DNA of 64,000 bases from Coneutiohabitans sp964457925. GTDB lineage: Bacteria > Zhuqueibacterota > Zhuqueibacteria > Zhuqueibacterales > Zhuqueibacteraceae. Below the pieces are notes generated by a model, which was not told the origin of the DNA, ran no database searches, and saw nothing but the letters and a program-made list of their open reading frames with translations. Made by a program: the position numbers and the translations under genes. The stretch covers positions 96,287 through 160,286 of the forward strand of contig CAYWGH010000012.1 in assembly GCA_964457925.1 (NCBI GenBank). The letters run 5' to 3'. This document shows, in pieces, positions 35,452-46,700 of the stretch (positions within the stretch are counted from its first letter, which is position 1; every line of letters begins with the position of its first letter).

Positions 35452-36240
35452 TTACCGCGCAGATTCATTGTCATTGTCCGCCTTATTCTTTTTCCTTCCC
35501 TCAACGAAATAGGCAGCAATACGAAACACGATAGACGAAGGGATTCCAACTATGCTGCCCGTCTCGAGCAGAATCAGAAGTGTTTTTTGCAGCGGCGTGA
35601 CATAATAGACACGACCATGATATTCGATGGGCGCAAATTGAACATCCGTGGGCTCCAGCGACGAGTTTCCCAACACTGCTCCGGAATACAGGAAAAACAC
35701 GAGAAAAATAACGACGGCGACAGTCAAGTAAATCCTTGAAAAACGCGTCAGCAAATCGTCGTCGGATTGAACGGGTTGGCCTTTACCAGTTGCAGCCGCA
35801 GCGGCAGCCTGAACCTGAGCTGTGCAGGCCAGTGCGTATTTTCTTTTTGAAAAATAAAGAACGTTCAACGCCTGAAGAACTTTGCAAAGCACAATGAGTC
35901 CGATTCCAGTACCCCACGCAAAAACCCTCGAATTGAGCGATGAGTTCCACAAGCACACAGCCAAGAATAAGATGAAACCAGCGATGAGGCTCGTCACAGC
36001 CATCTGAGCTCCTTTTCGGGACGTGCCGGGCCAAACCCACTTGGTCCGACGGCGATGGAACCCGAGAATGACAGCCACCACCACGCTTCCAGCGATTAAG
36101 TACCAAAGCTGATAACGGTTATCAATAAAGCCTGAGACGAAAAACACGATCTGGCCGAGCACGAACAACCAAACCAGCCAGAAATCAATCGCAACGTCTT
36201 GTAGAACACTATCTGGATCTTCGTTAACCATCTTAGACAT
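35452..36240 (-). CDS. Integral membrane protein of unknown function
   Basis: This 262-aa protein has about five predicted transmembrane helices: IDFWLVWLFVLGQIVFFVSGF, LWYLIAGSVVVAVILGF, VTSLIAGFILFLAVCLW, AWGTGIGLIVLCKVLQALNV and YLTVAVVIFLVFFLYSGAVL. A soluble C-terminal part contains a short periplasmic-looking strand and a last helix. No family recognised and no catalytic signature. The Ala-rich linker (AQVQAAAAAATGKGQ) between helices four and five is notable. It is flanked by a frameshifted NUDIX and a GNAT with no coherent pathway. Confidence 0.6.
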   Translation of the reverse strand: MSKMVNEDPDSVLQDVAIDFWLVWLFVLGQIVFFVSGFIDNRYQLWYLIAGSVVVAVILGFHRRRTKWVWPGTSRKGAQMAVTSLIAGFILFLAVCLWNSSLNSRVFAWGTGIGLIVLCKVLQALNVLYFSKRKYALACTAQVQAAAAAATGKGQPVQSDDDLLTRFSRIYLTVAVVIFLVFFLYSGAVLGNSSLEPTDVQFAPIEYHGRVYYVTPLQKTLLILLETGSIVGIPSSIVFRIAAYFVEGRKKNKADNDNESAR

Positions 36241-36311
36241 TCTTCCAATTTATACTTCATGATAAATCCGTTCGAAGCCGGTATATGATCCGATCATCTC
36301 ATATCAACAAA

Positions 36312-36800
36312 TCACCATCCAAGTTGTTTCTTCAGATTTATATTCCAATATTCTTTTTCTGTGGCGTTGCCAACTTCATCATAAAAGATCGCCTTCTTTT
36401 GCTGCGGCACATCGATGGGCATATAACCAAGACGCTCGTACAAAGCCAGCGCGCGAGGATTATCGACAGGATCAACACCAACGTGCATCACATTATGCCC
36501 ATACGTGGCCACCAGCGCTTCCATGCGCGCAATCATGATGGTTCCGATGCCCATCGAACGAAAGCGTTGCGCCACGTACAAATCACTGATCTTCGGTATA
36601 TGCGACTTGGGCGAGCCTTGCGAGGGCTGTCGCAGGAACAGCATGGCAAAGCCACGGATTTCGTTATCCCGTTCATAGACCAGGAACCGGATGCCCTCGC
36701 CATCGGCCTCGTTCAGATACCGATGAAGTTGCGTGGGGGCATTGCGTACTTTGGTTAATGCGCCGATGTCCGATGGGGTTGCGTCGCGGATGAGGGACAT
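36312..36800 (-). CDS. GNAT family N-acetyltransferase
   Basis: This 162-aa protein starts at ATG 36800; the upstream in-frame ATG 36851 lacks support. The start IRDATPSDIGALTKV, the acetyl-CoA pyrophosphate-binding region DLYVAQRFRSMGIGTIMI (RxxGIG) and the C-terminal DNPRALALYERLGY are the core GNAT motifs. It would acetylate a small molecule or protein N-terminus/side chain; the substrate is not known. It is encoded directly downstream of the Tc toxin locus on the same strand, 64 bases after TcA2, but this proximity may be incidental. Confidence 0.85.
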   Translation of the reverse strand: MSLIRDATPSDIGALTKVRNAPTQLHRYLNEADGEGIRFLVYERDNEIRGFAMLFLRQPSQGSPKSHIPKISDLYVAQRFRSMGIGTIMIARMEALVATYGHNVMHVGVDPVDNPRALALYERLGYMPIDVPQQKKAIFYDEVGNATEKEYWNINLKKQLGW

Positions 36801-36864
36801 GATCTGTCGAGCATAGCGGTTGTTACGATTTCTTCTATTAATTGGAAACAAAAGAAAGTTGGGT

Positions 36865-39800
36865 TCAGTTCCCTCCTTTGCCCCATGTCACCGCCAGCCA
36901 GAGATCATTCATCGAGTTATCGTCAAAATAGAGACTGAATTTTCCGGTCGCCGGTGGTTTCGGAATCTTCTTCAGTTCGCCCCTTCGGAAGTTATTTAGC
37001 GAAGGAACCCTTTCCAATTTATCCTCCATCCTCGTTCCAGCCGGCTCGTCGTCGGATTTGTCAAAAATCGTGATAGTATCTTTCGTCTTTTTAGCCGGGG
37101 CGGTCTCATTGTTCGGACGAGCAATCACTTCAACCCGGTTTAAGGCAAGGGGCTTGCTGGCCCGACTCCAAAAAGGATAATGCTCTTCACTGAGATTGAG
37201 CGCCAGCTCAGCAGGCTTTGTGTCATCTTCAAATTTGACGTTTTTGAACTTCGCCCACTCGCTCGGAAACTCATGCCGCACGGAGAACAACCGCACCGAT
37301 CCGGCTGTTTGCGCTTCGGCGATACGAGTTTGAAGATTGGCGACCGCGCCGTTGCGAAGCAACCCGCCGCCTTCACGAGCAGTGTACCGAATATGCAAGA
37401 TAACATCCGAGATGGTGTCGTAGTCGAATTGACGGACGTCCGCCGGCAATTCCAATTGCCATTCACTGATCACGCCGGAGTTCTCGAAGGGCAGATAGCG
37501 CTCGTCGCGCAGGTTGGTCTCGAATAGTCCGCTGTCGTTTTGCCCGGTGCTGGTGACGATGGTTTGCATGCTGCCAAAGTGGTCGCTAAACCGTTCATCT
37601 TCGGCGCCTTCGCGGGCATAACTGCCGTCGCGCAGCAATGGATTTTTGCGGATGGCACTCTTGAGCAGGGTCAGCGTGCAGTTGACACTGGTATATGGCC
37701 CAGTGACACAGGGAATACTCACGGCGAGGTTTTTGATGCGCCGGAAATAATGCCCCGGGCCATCCATGTCGAAAAGCTCTTCCGGCAGGAAGACCGTACA
37801 GCGACCGGTGGCACGAAGTTGCAGCAAAGCCAAGGGATTGACTTGCAGCAGGCTCACATGTTTGGTCAGTTCGTACTCGCGCTGGTTGAGTTCGTGGTAA
37901 GCCATCTCCATGCGCTTCACGTCTAAGTAAAGTTTCTCCCCGGCCAGCAAGCCTTCTTTGCCGGCGAGGTAGCCGAATTGAAGAAAGCTCAGTTCCGGCT
38001 TGCCCAGCTCATGCTGCAGGGCGCGTTCGGCTTTTTTGGCGATGTCAAAGGCGAACTGAAAGCATTGCGAATACAGCCCTTTTACTTCGCGCTTCATCCA
38101 GGCGTAGAGCGCCTTGTTGGTCTGTTTGCCGGTCTTCTCGGTACCCTCTTCATTCAGGAAGCGCTCAATCTCCTTTGCATGTTCCATCTGCTTCCGATGA
38201 TTCTTCAATTCCTGCTCCGCAATGGCTTCGCGAATCTGGGTGGCGCGCAGTTGCTTGAAGATTTGGGTGATCTCACCGGCGGCCAGATTGCTTTGGAAGG
38301 CCCACTCACGCTCACGGCGGGCAAAGGAATCAATGCGGCTGGCTCGTCTAGCTTCGAAATTAGCCCTTTCCGCAATCGCACGAGCACCGGTAGATAAAGC
38401 TCCGAGCGCATATCCAATATCCTTTCCCCCGTATTCCACTGTACCGCCTACTCCCCATGGCTGCACATGTATTTTCGCCGTCGGAAAAGCATGAGCGAAC
38501 GAACTGAAAAAACTGAGAAGATTAGCAGTATCGCTCGCAAGCTGGCCGGCTTCGAGCAATATAGTCTCGCGCACTTCGTGGGAGCTAAGCAGTTTGCCAC
38601 CGCTAAGAAGCCGCCGAGCGGCTTGTGCAACGACATCCGTTGCAATATCCACCTCAATCTCCCGCGGTGCCATCTCAGGCTCTTGCATTGCAAACTTCAT
38701 CTTGGTAAGGCTCTCTTTGTCCAGTTCGCCCAATTCCGGAATCGACTTCTCGATGTCCTCGACGTTTCGACCCAATTGCCGCTCGTAAAAAGTGTAGCGC
38801 TCTATCGCCAGCGCTAGCGACTTCAATAAGCCCTCCTTCGCTTTGATTGCCTCCTGATGCTGAGCATACCGAACATGCTCGACCATTTCCATCATTACGC
38901 CCTCGTGTTTGGCGCGCAGGATCGCCATGGCCTCGCCGTCTTCCTTTTCCATGACGGAGAGCAGGTTGTTGCCCAGCGATTTCACCTCCTGGACAATCTC
39001 AGCCGCCTTTTGCACCAGAAACTGGAAGCGTACCAGCGGCAGCGGCTGATTGACGCCGTTGATGATCGCACCTACATCCAGCCCGGCAGCGGCGGCTCGC
39101 GCCAGCATGGCCGGATCAATCGGCGGCTCGAACAAGGCAAGTTGCCGGAACACGCCTTGAATGTTGAGGCTGTTGCGTATCTTGAACAGCCGGTCGGCCA
39201 CCGTGTCCCAATAGCTCAATAACTTGTCGTTGCGGGGCACGCAGAAGTAGAGGGCCTTGCCCAGGCTGCGCAGCGTCGCCAGCCGGTCATTATCTCCCGA
39301 ACCGTCGGCAGGAAAAGGCATCAGGTCGTACGGCAATGCCGCTTCGATATCGCGCATGACGGTGCCGAACTGGCTGAGGTCCTGCTGAAGATTGGCGTAG
39401 GTCTGCGGCCGTACCGTGCCTTTCTTTGGCACCGGTTGCGGGCGCGGGCCGAGAATATTCGCTGCCAGCACGTAGAGCATCATCGCCTCGTCGATGGCTT
39501 CGCCGGTGTCCTGCCGGAACAGCGAATCGCCCCAAGCGATCAAATTGTCGAGATAGGCCATCACCGTTTTGTACATGTAAGCCTGCTGGCGGTAGCGGGC
39601 GATGACGTGTGGCCGGAACGGCGCATCCTTCCAAGCCTCGATGCTATGAATGGTCTCGTTGCGCAGGTCTTCGTCCGCACCTGTGGCGAGATTGACCAGA
39701 ATCTCTTCGATCTTCCTGACGTCGGTATATTGGAAGGGCCGCACTTTCCAAAAGCGTTCCGGGGTGGGGCCGTCGCTGTCGTCGGTGGGGTCGAAGAGAA

Positions 39801-40695
39801 AGTGGAACCAACGCTGCGCTTCGGCGAAGCGTTGATTCTTGCTCAGATGAATGGCGATGGTGATCGGTACGTGGAAAAACAACTCCCAGTTGTAGAGCGC
39901 ATAGGCGCCGCTGGAGGAGAAGTCCAGGTCTTTGACCGGATAGGGCCTTCGCACCAATGGCGCGTTGGGTTTGTAGGCCGCTTCGAAGAAGTTGGAATAA
40001 AGATCGGAAACCGGGCGCTGCTTGCTTTTGAGGAGTTTGACTTTTAAGCCGTTCGGAATAGTGAGTTCGTTGCCCCCGACGAGTAACACCTCGACATCGC
40101 CCACTGTTGTCGCCCGCGCATCATCAAATAAGATGATCGTCGTGTTTGAGGGGAGGGTTATTTTCGTATCACCGGAAACAATCGCCTTGCTTTCTGGCGG
40201 TGGCGTGAATTCGGCGCCTGCACAGGGAGTATTTGTCATGCCCTCCACCAATGTCGCCTTCATCCCTTCAGGCAACGTGACAAGTACGGGGTTGGCAACC
40301 TTGAGCTCCCACGTTTGTTTTTCGCCTGGCTCCAATTCAATTGGAACACCGTTAGCGATTGCCTGCGCTTTCGTAAGAAGGGCAATCTTTGAACCGCCAG
40401 GAATCGTCAGCTTTCTGTTATTACCCAGAGCGATCTCGATACTGCCGGGTAGTGAGGCGCCATCCGGTGCATACTCCGTATCCGCCGCCTGCAACCCGGC
40501 AGTGCCTTTGCGCAGCTGCCGTTGCATCAACGGCTGAATGTAGGGATGCTGGTGCAGGTAAAAGCGATAATTCAGCTCGCGCTCCTGGATAATGAAGTAC
40601 TTCGTCTCTTTCGTTTCAACAGTGCGGCTTGGCACGTAAACGATCTCGGCATCCCGGTAGCCGTGAAAGCGATTGGTTTTCATCAGATGATTCAT
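36865..40695 (-). CDS. Tc toxin TcA component, C-terminal half (pore and TcB-binding)
   Basis: This 1276-aa protein starts at ATG 40695 with GAAGGAAC 8 bases before it. The first ~80 residues are a short TcA segment (YRFYLHQHPYIQPLMQRQL). Residues ~80-225 are an unusual beta-rich insertion with recurring GxxLTIPxGxKxxLL units. From ~240, TcA homology resumes (FFEAAYKPNAPLVRRPYPV, YNWELFFHVPITIAIHL, FHFLFDPTDDS). The coiled-coil and pore-forming region leads into the C-terminal TcB-binding domain (EYGGKDIGYALGALSTG, NQREYELTKHVSLLQVNP, LPEELFDMDGPGHYFRRIKN). With the upstream 2980-aa gene it makes a split TcA, comparable to TcaA/TcaB of Photorhabdus. TcA forms a pentameric injection pore. Confidence 0.9.
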   Translation of the reverse strand: MNHLMKTNRFHGYRDAEIVYVPSRTVETKETKYFIIQERELNYRFYLHQHPYIQPLMQRQLRKGTAGLQAADTEYAPDGASLPGSIEIALGNNRKLTIPGGSKIALLTKAQAIANGVPIELEPGEKQTWELKVANPVLVTLPEGMKATLVEGMTNTPCAGAEFTPPPESKAIVSGDTKITLPSNTTIILFDDARATTVGDVEVLLVGGNELTIPNGLKVKLLKSKQRPVSDLYSNFFEAAYKPNAPLVRRPYPVKDLDFSSSGAYALYNWELFFHVPITIAIHLSKNQRFAEAQRWFHFLFDPTDDSDGPTPERFWKVRPFQYTDVRKIEEILVNLATGADEDLRNETIHSIEAWKDAPFRPHVIARYRQQAYMYKTVMAYLDNLIAWGDSLFRQDTGEAIDEAMMLYVLAANILGPRPQPVPKKGTVRPQTYANLQQDLSQFGTVMRDIEAALPYDLMPFPADGSGDNDRLATLRSLGKALYFCVPRNDKLLSYWDTVADRLFKIRNSLNIQGVFRQLALFEPPIDPAMLARAAAAGLDVGAIINGVNQPLPLVRFQFLVQKAAEIVQEVKSLGNNLLSVMEKEDGEAMAILRAKHEGVMMEMVEHVRYAQHQEAIKAKEGLLKSLALAIERYTFYERQLGRNVEDIEKSIPELGELDKESLTKMKFAMQEPEMAPREIEVDIATDVVAQAARRLLSGGKLLSSHEVRETILLEAGQLASDTANLLSFFSSFAHAFPTAKIHVQPWGVGGTVEYGGKDIGYALGALSTGARAIAERANFEARRASRIDSFARREREWAFQSNLAAGEITQIFKQLRATQIREAIAEQELKNHRKQMEHAKEIERFLNEEGTEKTGKQTNKALYAWMKREVKGLYSQCFQFAFDIAKKAERALQHELGKPELSFLQFGYLAGKEGLLAGEKLYLDVKRMEMAYHELNQREYELTKHVSLLQVNPLALLQLRATGRCTVFLPEELFDMDGPGHYFRRIKNLAVSIPCVTGPYTSVNCTLTLLKSAIRKNPLLRDGSYAREGAEDERFSDHFGSMQTIVTSTGQNDSGLFETNLRDERYLPFENSGVISEWQLELPADVRQFDYDTISDVILHIRYTAREGGGLLRNGAVANLQTRIAEAQTAGSVRLFSVRHEFPSEWAKFKNVKFEDDTKPAELALNLSEEHYPFWSRASKPLALNRVEVIARPNNETAPAKKTKDTITIFDKSDDEPAGTRMEDKLERVPSLNNFRRGELKKIPKPPATGKFSLYFDDNSMNDLWLAVTWGKGGN

Positions 40696-40713
40696 TTTGA
40701 ATGTTCCTTCAGA

Positions 40714-43700
40714 TTAGCGCCCATTGATTCCGGTCTCTGGCATACCTGCACCGAAGCCTGAGCGAGTCAATTCGTCAAAGTTCTTGGCAAGCGCTGAGTT
40801 GAAGCCGGCGCCACCGACAACGTTCAGGCCGCTTGGGGCTTGAATCAGGCCGTTGTTTTCAAACGTGCCGATGTCCGCAAGTACAACCATGCCGTTCGAT
40901 GCGAAGCCACTGCCGGGGTTGATGTTCACAGGCATCCTTCCAATGGTTTCTGCGACTTTCCCGTTTAGTATATGCAATCCCGGCTGACCGTTCCGGCCGA
41001 TCAAAACGTTGTCGAATTGCAGCACGGTGGCCGGATTCACTAGCCAGTCCCGGCCGTTCCCAATTGGGCCTCTGATGTCGGGAATTAAAAATTTCTCGGG
41101 TAATTCTGGAATGACTTTGATTTCATTCCACCAGTTCTGTTCCCGCCACTCAGGTTCGGGCTGTGGCGTGCGCGTCACCCATTCCTGCCATTCCTCGATC
41201 GTTCGTTCCGTGACATTCGGTTCGATAAACAACGTGTGCGCATTGTCCTGGTAAAACACAGGTTTCACAAGTGATGCGATTTCTCCCATTCCCGACTCAA
41301 TGACTATCTTGACTCCTGTTGAATTTGGCGTTTTCTCATGGGCCTCATCAGAGATTCCAAGCGCGAAAAGGCTATTGTCACAAGGGAGGAGTGTATAAGC
41401 GCCCTGCCGTCCAAGAATGTCTAAAGTCTTGCTTTGCTCTTCTCGCAATATCACAGCACAGTCGGAATCCTCCCTAGTGAAGCCATATTCTTTAATGGCC
41501 CGATCACGCTCTGTCGCGTCGGTCGTGTAGAAGTGGTCTCCGACATTCGCGTTCCACAAGCGGTAGAGGGGAGTACCGGAACTATCACCGACCGGAAGGA
41601 CATTGCATGCCACGCCTTCATCCTTATAACCATAGTCTCGAATGGCCCGATCCCGATCGGCAATTTTGGTTGTATAGAAATGATCACCAGCCTTGTCGTT
41701 CCACAAGCGGAAAAGCGGAATTCCAGTACGGTCTCCTCCGGGCAACACATAGCAAGCCACACCATCATCCTTATATCCATAGTCTCGAATGGCACGATCC
41801 CGTTCTGCCGCGTCGGTCGTATAGAAGTGGTCCTGAATGTTCTCATTATACAGACGCCAGAACGGAATTTGATTGGCAATATGACCGTTTCGGACGCGCT
41901 GATTGAACGTGACAGTAAGCGCACTTTCGCCAGCGTAACGATTGGCATGCTCAGTGTTTGCGCTGAACGGATTTGTAGGTTTGGCACTGTAAGCGTCTTT
42001 CTCCGGCGCGCTGTTGCGGCCGGCCACATAGAAGGCTTGGTTGATCGCACCGCCAAGGTGGATGTACACCCCGCGCTCCTCGCCAGCTTCATATTCTTTG
42101 GAGACGTGGATAAACACAGAACTTGGGGCGAATGTAAACGGAACGGTTCCAGATATCACAGCGGAGAATCCACTTGACTCCCGCGTACTCCACTCACCTT
42201 GTAAGTATTCGCTCCAATGTAGCTGGACTTCAACCTTCTTGTTTGCAACGAGTTTCAACGCACTCTTCATTACTTCTGGAATAGTCATATTGGTGATGGT
42301 CTTTTCATTACCCTTCTCCTCCGTTTTTTGAGCTGGTTTCGCCTCCTGATCAGCTTTTTCCGTATTCTGATCGGCCTTTTCCATGAACGTCACCCAAAAC
42401 AGATACAAGCGATCGCGCCACACCACCGGCGCCAAATGATCGCCCTCGATCTCGGCGCTGACCGGTTCCCACGGCGTCCACATCTGGTGGGCATAGCGGC
42501 GGTAGAAGTACTTGTGCGGCTGGCTATAGGTGCGGCCAAATACGTGCAGAATGCGACGGGCAGGATCATCGTTGTCTTCAATGTGCATGGCCGCGATATC
42601 CAGCCGAGCCAGCTCATCCAGTTTCTTCAAGTAGTTCAGGAAGGCGTCTTCGACCAGGTCGTTGGAGACGTCGCCTTGCAGCAGGGCGCCTTCGAGCTCG
42701 CTGAACAGATGCGTCTTGTCGTCACGGAACTCGGGTTCCAGCCAGTTTTCGGGGAACAAGAAAATCTTGCGATTCGCTTCCCACACGCGGTAGCGCTTCA
42801 TCCATTCCCAATGCTTGGCGTTGATGATCGCCGATGGATGCACGTCCTTTTCCAGATTGAGGAGGCAACGCTGGACAAACAACTGCACCGAAGCAATGGC
42901 CAGACGGATGCGGGAAGTTTGCACCACCGGTTCCATGCCGGGATCGATAAGAAAGTATTCGTAAAGCTGCTCCATGCGGGCAAAGCCGTGCTGATGCATG
43001 ACGTGGGACACCAACGCATCACGCTGGCGCTGGCGCAGCTTGTCGAAAATGGGCTGGGCCACGCGCTGCCAGGCCTCCGTCTCAAATCGCGCCTTGATCG
43101 CCTCCTTGAGGTCGCGCGTGATCTCAAAACGCTGCACCGGCGTTGCGGCAGTGCCAACGATGCGCGTCCAATCCTTGAGCGAAGCCACCGGCACACCGAA
43201 GCGCTCGACAACTTGCAGCGCCTCCCACAGGCGTACCAGAGTTTTTTCACTTTTGAAGCTGGGAGCGGCAAACAGGGCCTCGGCAACATCCCCAATCGTT
43301 GTCTGGTCGCGGCGCGTGAGCTTGGCGATGAGCGAATAGACTTTGTCCAGGTCTCCTGTCCCATTGGCTTCAAAGACATCGATCAAGTCGTCGGTGCCGG
43401 CCGCGAGATCGCGCTTGAGCCGCGCATAAGCCGCCAGGCGCAGAAATCGAGTGAACCGATTTGTGGCAGCGGCTTTCTCAGCGGGCGTATCGCCCACAAC
43501 CTGAGTTGGAAGTTCACTCAAGCTCAGACCGTCAAAATCCCCAGCGTGCGTCAGCAGATACCGGATTTCTCTTTCGCTCAGACCAAGGCTTTGTACGAGT
43601 TGCAGCGCCTTGCTCAGCAATAGCGTCGCGCGTTCCGCTGCGGCCATGGTGCTCAGCGGGTAGAGAGTCAACTGCGAGATACCATACTTGGGCAGAGTCT

Positions 43701-46700
43701 CGCCCTGAACCAGCAGCCGTGCTCCGCCGCCATTTAGCTTCTTCAAGTCCAAGCTGAACCGATAGAGAAGGCCCGGTTTAAGCTCGAGGAACTCATCCAG
43801 CTTTCCGGCATTAGCGGCGGTTGCCTTGCCCTTTAGGAAGACCGGATCGGGCAGATGCTCGAAACGCAGTTCGGCTTCGGCATCCTGCTTGTCCAGTTCG
43901 ATATGGAATCGATATGCGCCCGGTGTGGGAACCTCCAGGTAGCCATCGAGACGGCAACTATTGTAAGTGGCTTTGGGCAAAGTATTGCTCTTCACCATCA
44001 AGCCAACGTGTCGTGCGCCGAGGCCCTTGACAACCAATCCAACCGGGTAGCGTTTGCCCTTTTCGAGGGTGATGAGAGGCGTCGTTAATTCTTCTCCATC
44101 CCGAGTGGCCACTTTTTTGATCGGAGGGTTGAGTTGATCCCCGCGATACAACTCCACCTCATCATCCTTCTTTGCGAGGACAATGGTAAATTCATAGTCG
44201 CCATCTTCCGGCGCCTCGAAGTAACCATCCAACTCCGCCACGGCAGCGCCGGCAAACCTGAACGGGCTGCTGACCTTTCCTGCGGGAATTGAAGTGTCGC
44301 CGGCTCGGAGTTGAGTCGTAAATGCCACACCGGATTGATCCGCAGAAAACCAGTACGTCGCCGTAATGCCGCGCTCGCCGATTTCGCTAAAGGCGCTCAA
44401 CAGAGGTTTGGAATCTACCGCCAGCAGTCTTTCGTCGGTGATCAGGCTCTCCACCAGCACCGAATCAGCGGCCGTGTGCGCCGTCATGGTCTGGACGACA
44501 AACTGGCGAATCAAGCGCTGCTGCAAGTAGGGGAAGAACGCCTGGGCCAGCCGGGTGCGCTGTTGTCGCACGCGCTCTTGTTGCTGTGTTTCGGTCAGAC
44601 CGGAGGGCATGGGTTGAAACAGCAAATCGAAATCGGCCGCGTCGAGGAAGCCCGAGGCCGGCTGCACGCCCGGCGCTGGTTTGAGCAAGTGTTTGTCGAA
44701 GAACGCATGCACCTGCTGCTGGGCTTTTGCTTGCACCTCATCGAGCAATGTTTCGAAAGTGGCTTTCTGTCCTGCTGGAAGACTTGCGCTGAACCCAGCT
44801 TTCAGCGCTGTTTTCTGTGCTTCAAACAAGACACCACGGCACACCAGCGTCTGCTCATTCTTGATACTGTTGTAAGGCAAAATAAAGATCGACGGCTCAC
44901 CCGCAAAATCCGCCGGATGCAATTGGTCTGCACTCGCGACCGATCTCGTGGCAGTGAACTCCGCCGTGCGGTTCATTACGGCCATGAATGTAGCGACCAC
45001 TTCAGTTGGCAGCACCAAGCCGAGCTTTTGCCGCAGCGTCTCTTCGCTCATCGCACCCGGATCGTCCGGCGCGGCGTGTTCGGCCCGAATGGCGCGCACG
45101 CCCTCGGCCAGCGTTTTCAGCAGCGCCAGTGTGCCCTCACGATTGGTACGATATTTTCCGGTTTCGTCAAAACGATGGCGCAGCAGATAATCCAGATCTT
45201 CGATCTTCAGCCCGCTGTCCCTAACCTCCTCGGCGACCTCCACAAAGCGCAGAGTATGAACAAAGAGATGGTCTTGCTTGATGTCCGTCAGCGGGTCGGA
45301 GTGCAAGGGCTTGAACGGGTCCAAGCCGGAAATCTGCTTGAGCGCAATCAACTCCTGCACGGTCAACTTGAGGGCTTTGGCCAGCAGCCCGTACCGGTAG
45401 AGCTGCGAGACGTTCGGCAAGGACAACTCGGCGGCGTCGATAGACTTGTTTGCATCTTCGATGATGCGGCGGATTTCGCCGGCAGTGAGGCCCAGCGCGC
45501 CTTGCAGCGCCAGGAGATGAGGCTTCAGCGGCACATTGCCCGTCGTCGCATTTTCCGGCTGAGCTGGATCCCAACGAAACGGCTTGTAGACGTTGTCGGT
45601 CGTATCGAAGTACTGAAGATACTTTCCGAGTGGATGATCGAAAATGGGATCACTCTTGAGCACGCTGCGGGTGAGGAAGAGTTGCGCATAAAGCGGCTTC
45701 TTGCCCGTGGTGGCAATATCAGACCACAAAGCAAGGAGTTTGATACGGCTTTGTTTACCGGCCTTTAATCTCTCGTCCAGCGTCTTGAGGTGGGCCAGGT
45801 AGATCAGCGCGGTCGCAAGCCATTTGGGAAGCTTGGTCGCATCGACCAGCGCCGATTGCGGAATGAACGTGCACAGCGCGCGGTCAGTCTCTTCGATGCT
45901 CCAGTCCAGCTTGCGCCACAACCGTACGAACAGGTTGATGCGCAAAAAATCAATCGGTTTCGCCTTCGTACCATCGGCGTATTGCAGCGTGGTCAGGTCG
46001 AAGTTGCAGCCGGTGTCGGGATCGGCCAGCACCAGGATATTGTCAAAGGGTATGCCTTGCAGTTCAGCCTCCAACCCGGCCGTGGTTACCTGGAACGTCT
46101 CGGCAAGCTTGGCAAGTTCCTGCGCAAAGGCTTTCACTTCGAGTTGCCGCTGTTGATTCTCACTTGAAAGTGTGCTTGGGTCTTCTCCCAACAATTTTTT
46201 GTGATCCAAATAGAAGCGAGCATCACGAATGCCGACCCCGAGCTTATAGAGCAAAGCGAGTTCCGCCAGCTTGGGATTGACGAATCCGGTCTGGACGATC
46301 TCCGCGATTTCCTTGTAAGTTACACCAAGACTGCGCGAGAGAGCTTTGGCTGATCTCAATGCTTCCGGTTCGATACAGACAAGGAGATCATCGTCTTGAG
46401 GCGACGAGGGCCATACGCCATCCAAAGTGATCAGCGTTTGCCCATTTCCTCCGGAATCGGGTGTGCCAATGGTCTGTATGTTCAAGGAATCCGCGCTCAG
46501 AACGCTGGCGCTAACATCGAAGTAGCTAACCGCAAGCCCTTTTCTGAGCTTTCTGGCCTCAGAATTGGCAACCGCCAGAGTCGCATTTCCCACATTCGTC
46601 GGATTCTGAAAGGGAATATCCGAAGGGAATCCATATAGCTCGTGCCATGTGTTTCTTGGCAACGGATTCTGCCCGGCAAAAATGGCCGCTTCCGCCGGCG

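Noticed and set aside
40695..40714. TcA split explained as a frameshift or sequencing error
   Set aside because: The two TcA genes have proper stop/start signals, an 18-base gap and a separate GAAGGAAC ribosome-binding site, so a genuine two-gene TcA is the simpler reading.
41434..42177. Long plus-strand ORFs over TcA1 (for example 41434-42177 and 44311-45768)
   Set aside because: They are antisense shadows of the high-G/C minus-strand toxin gene, with no ribosome-binding site and no recognisable family.
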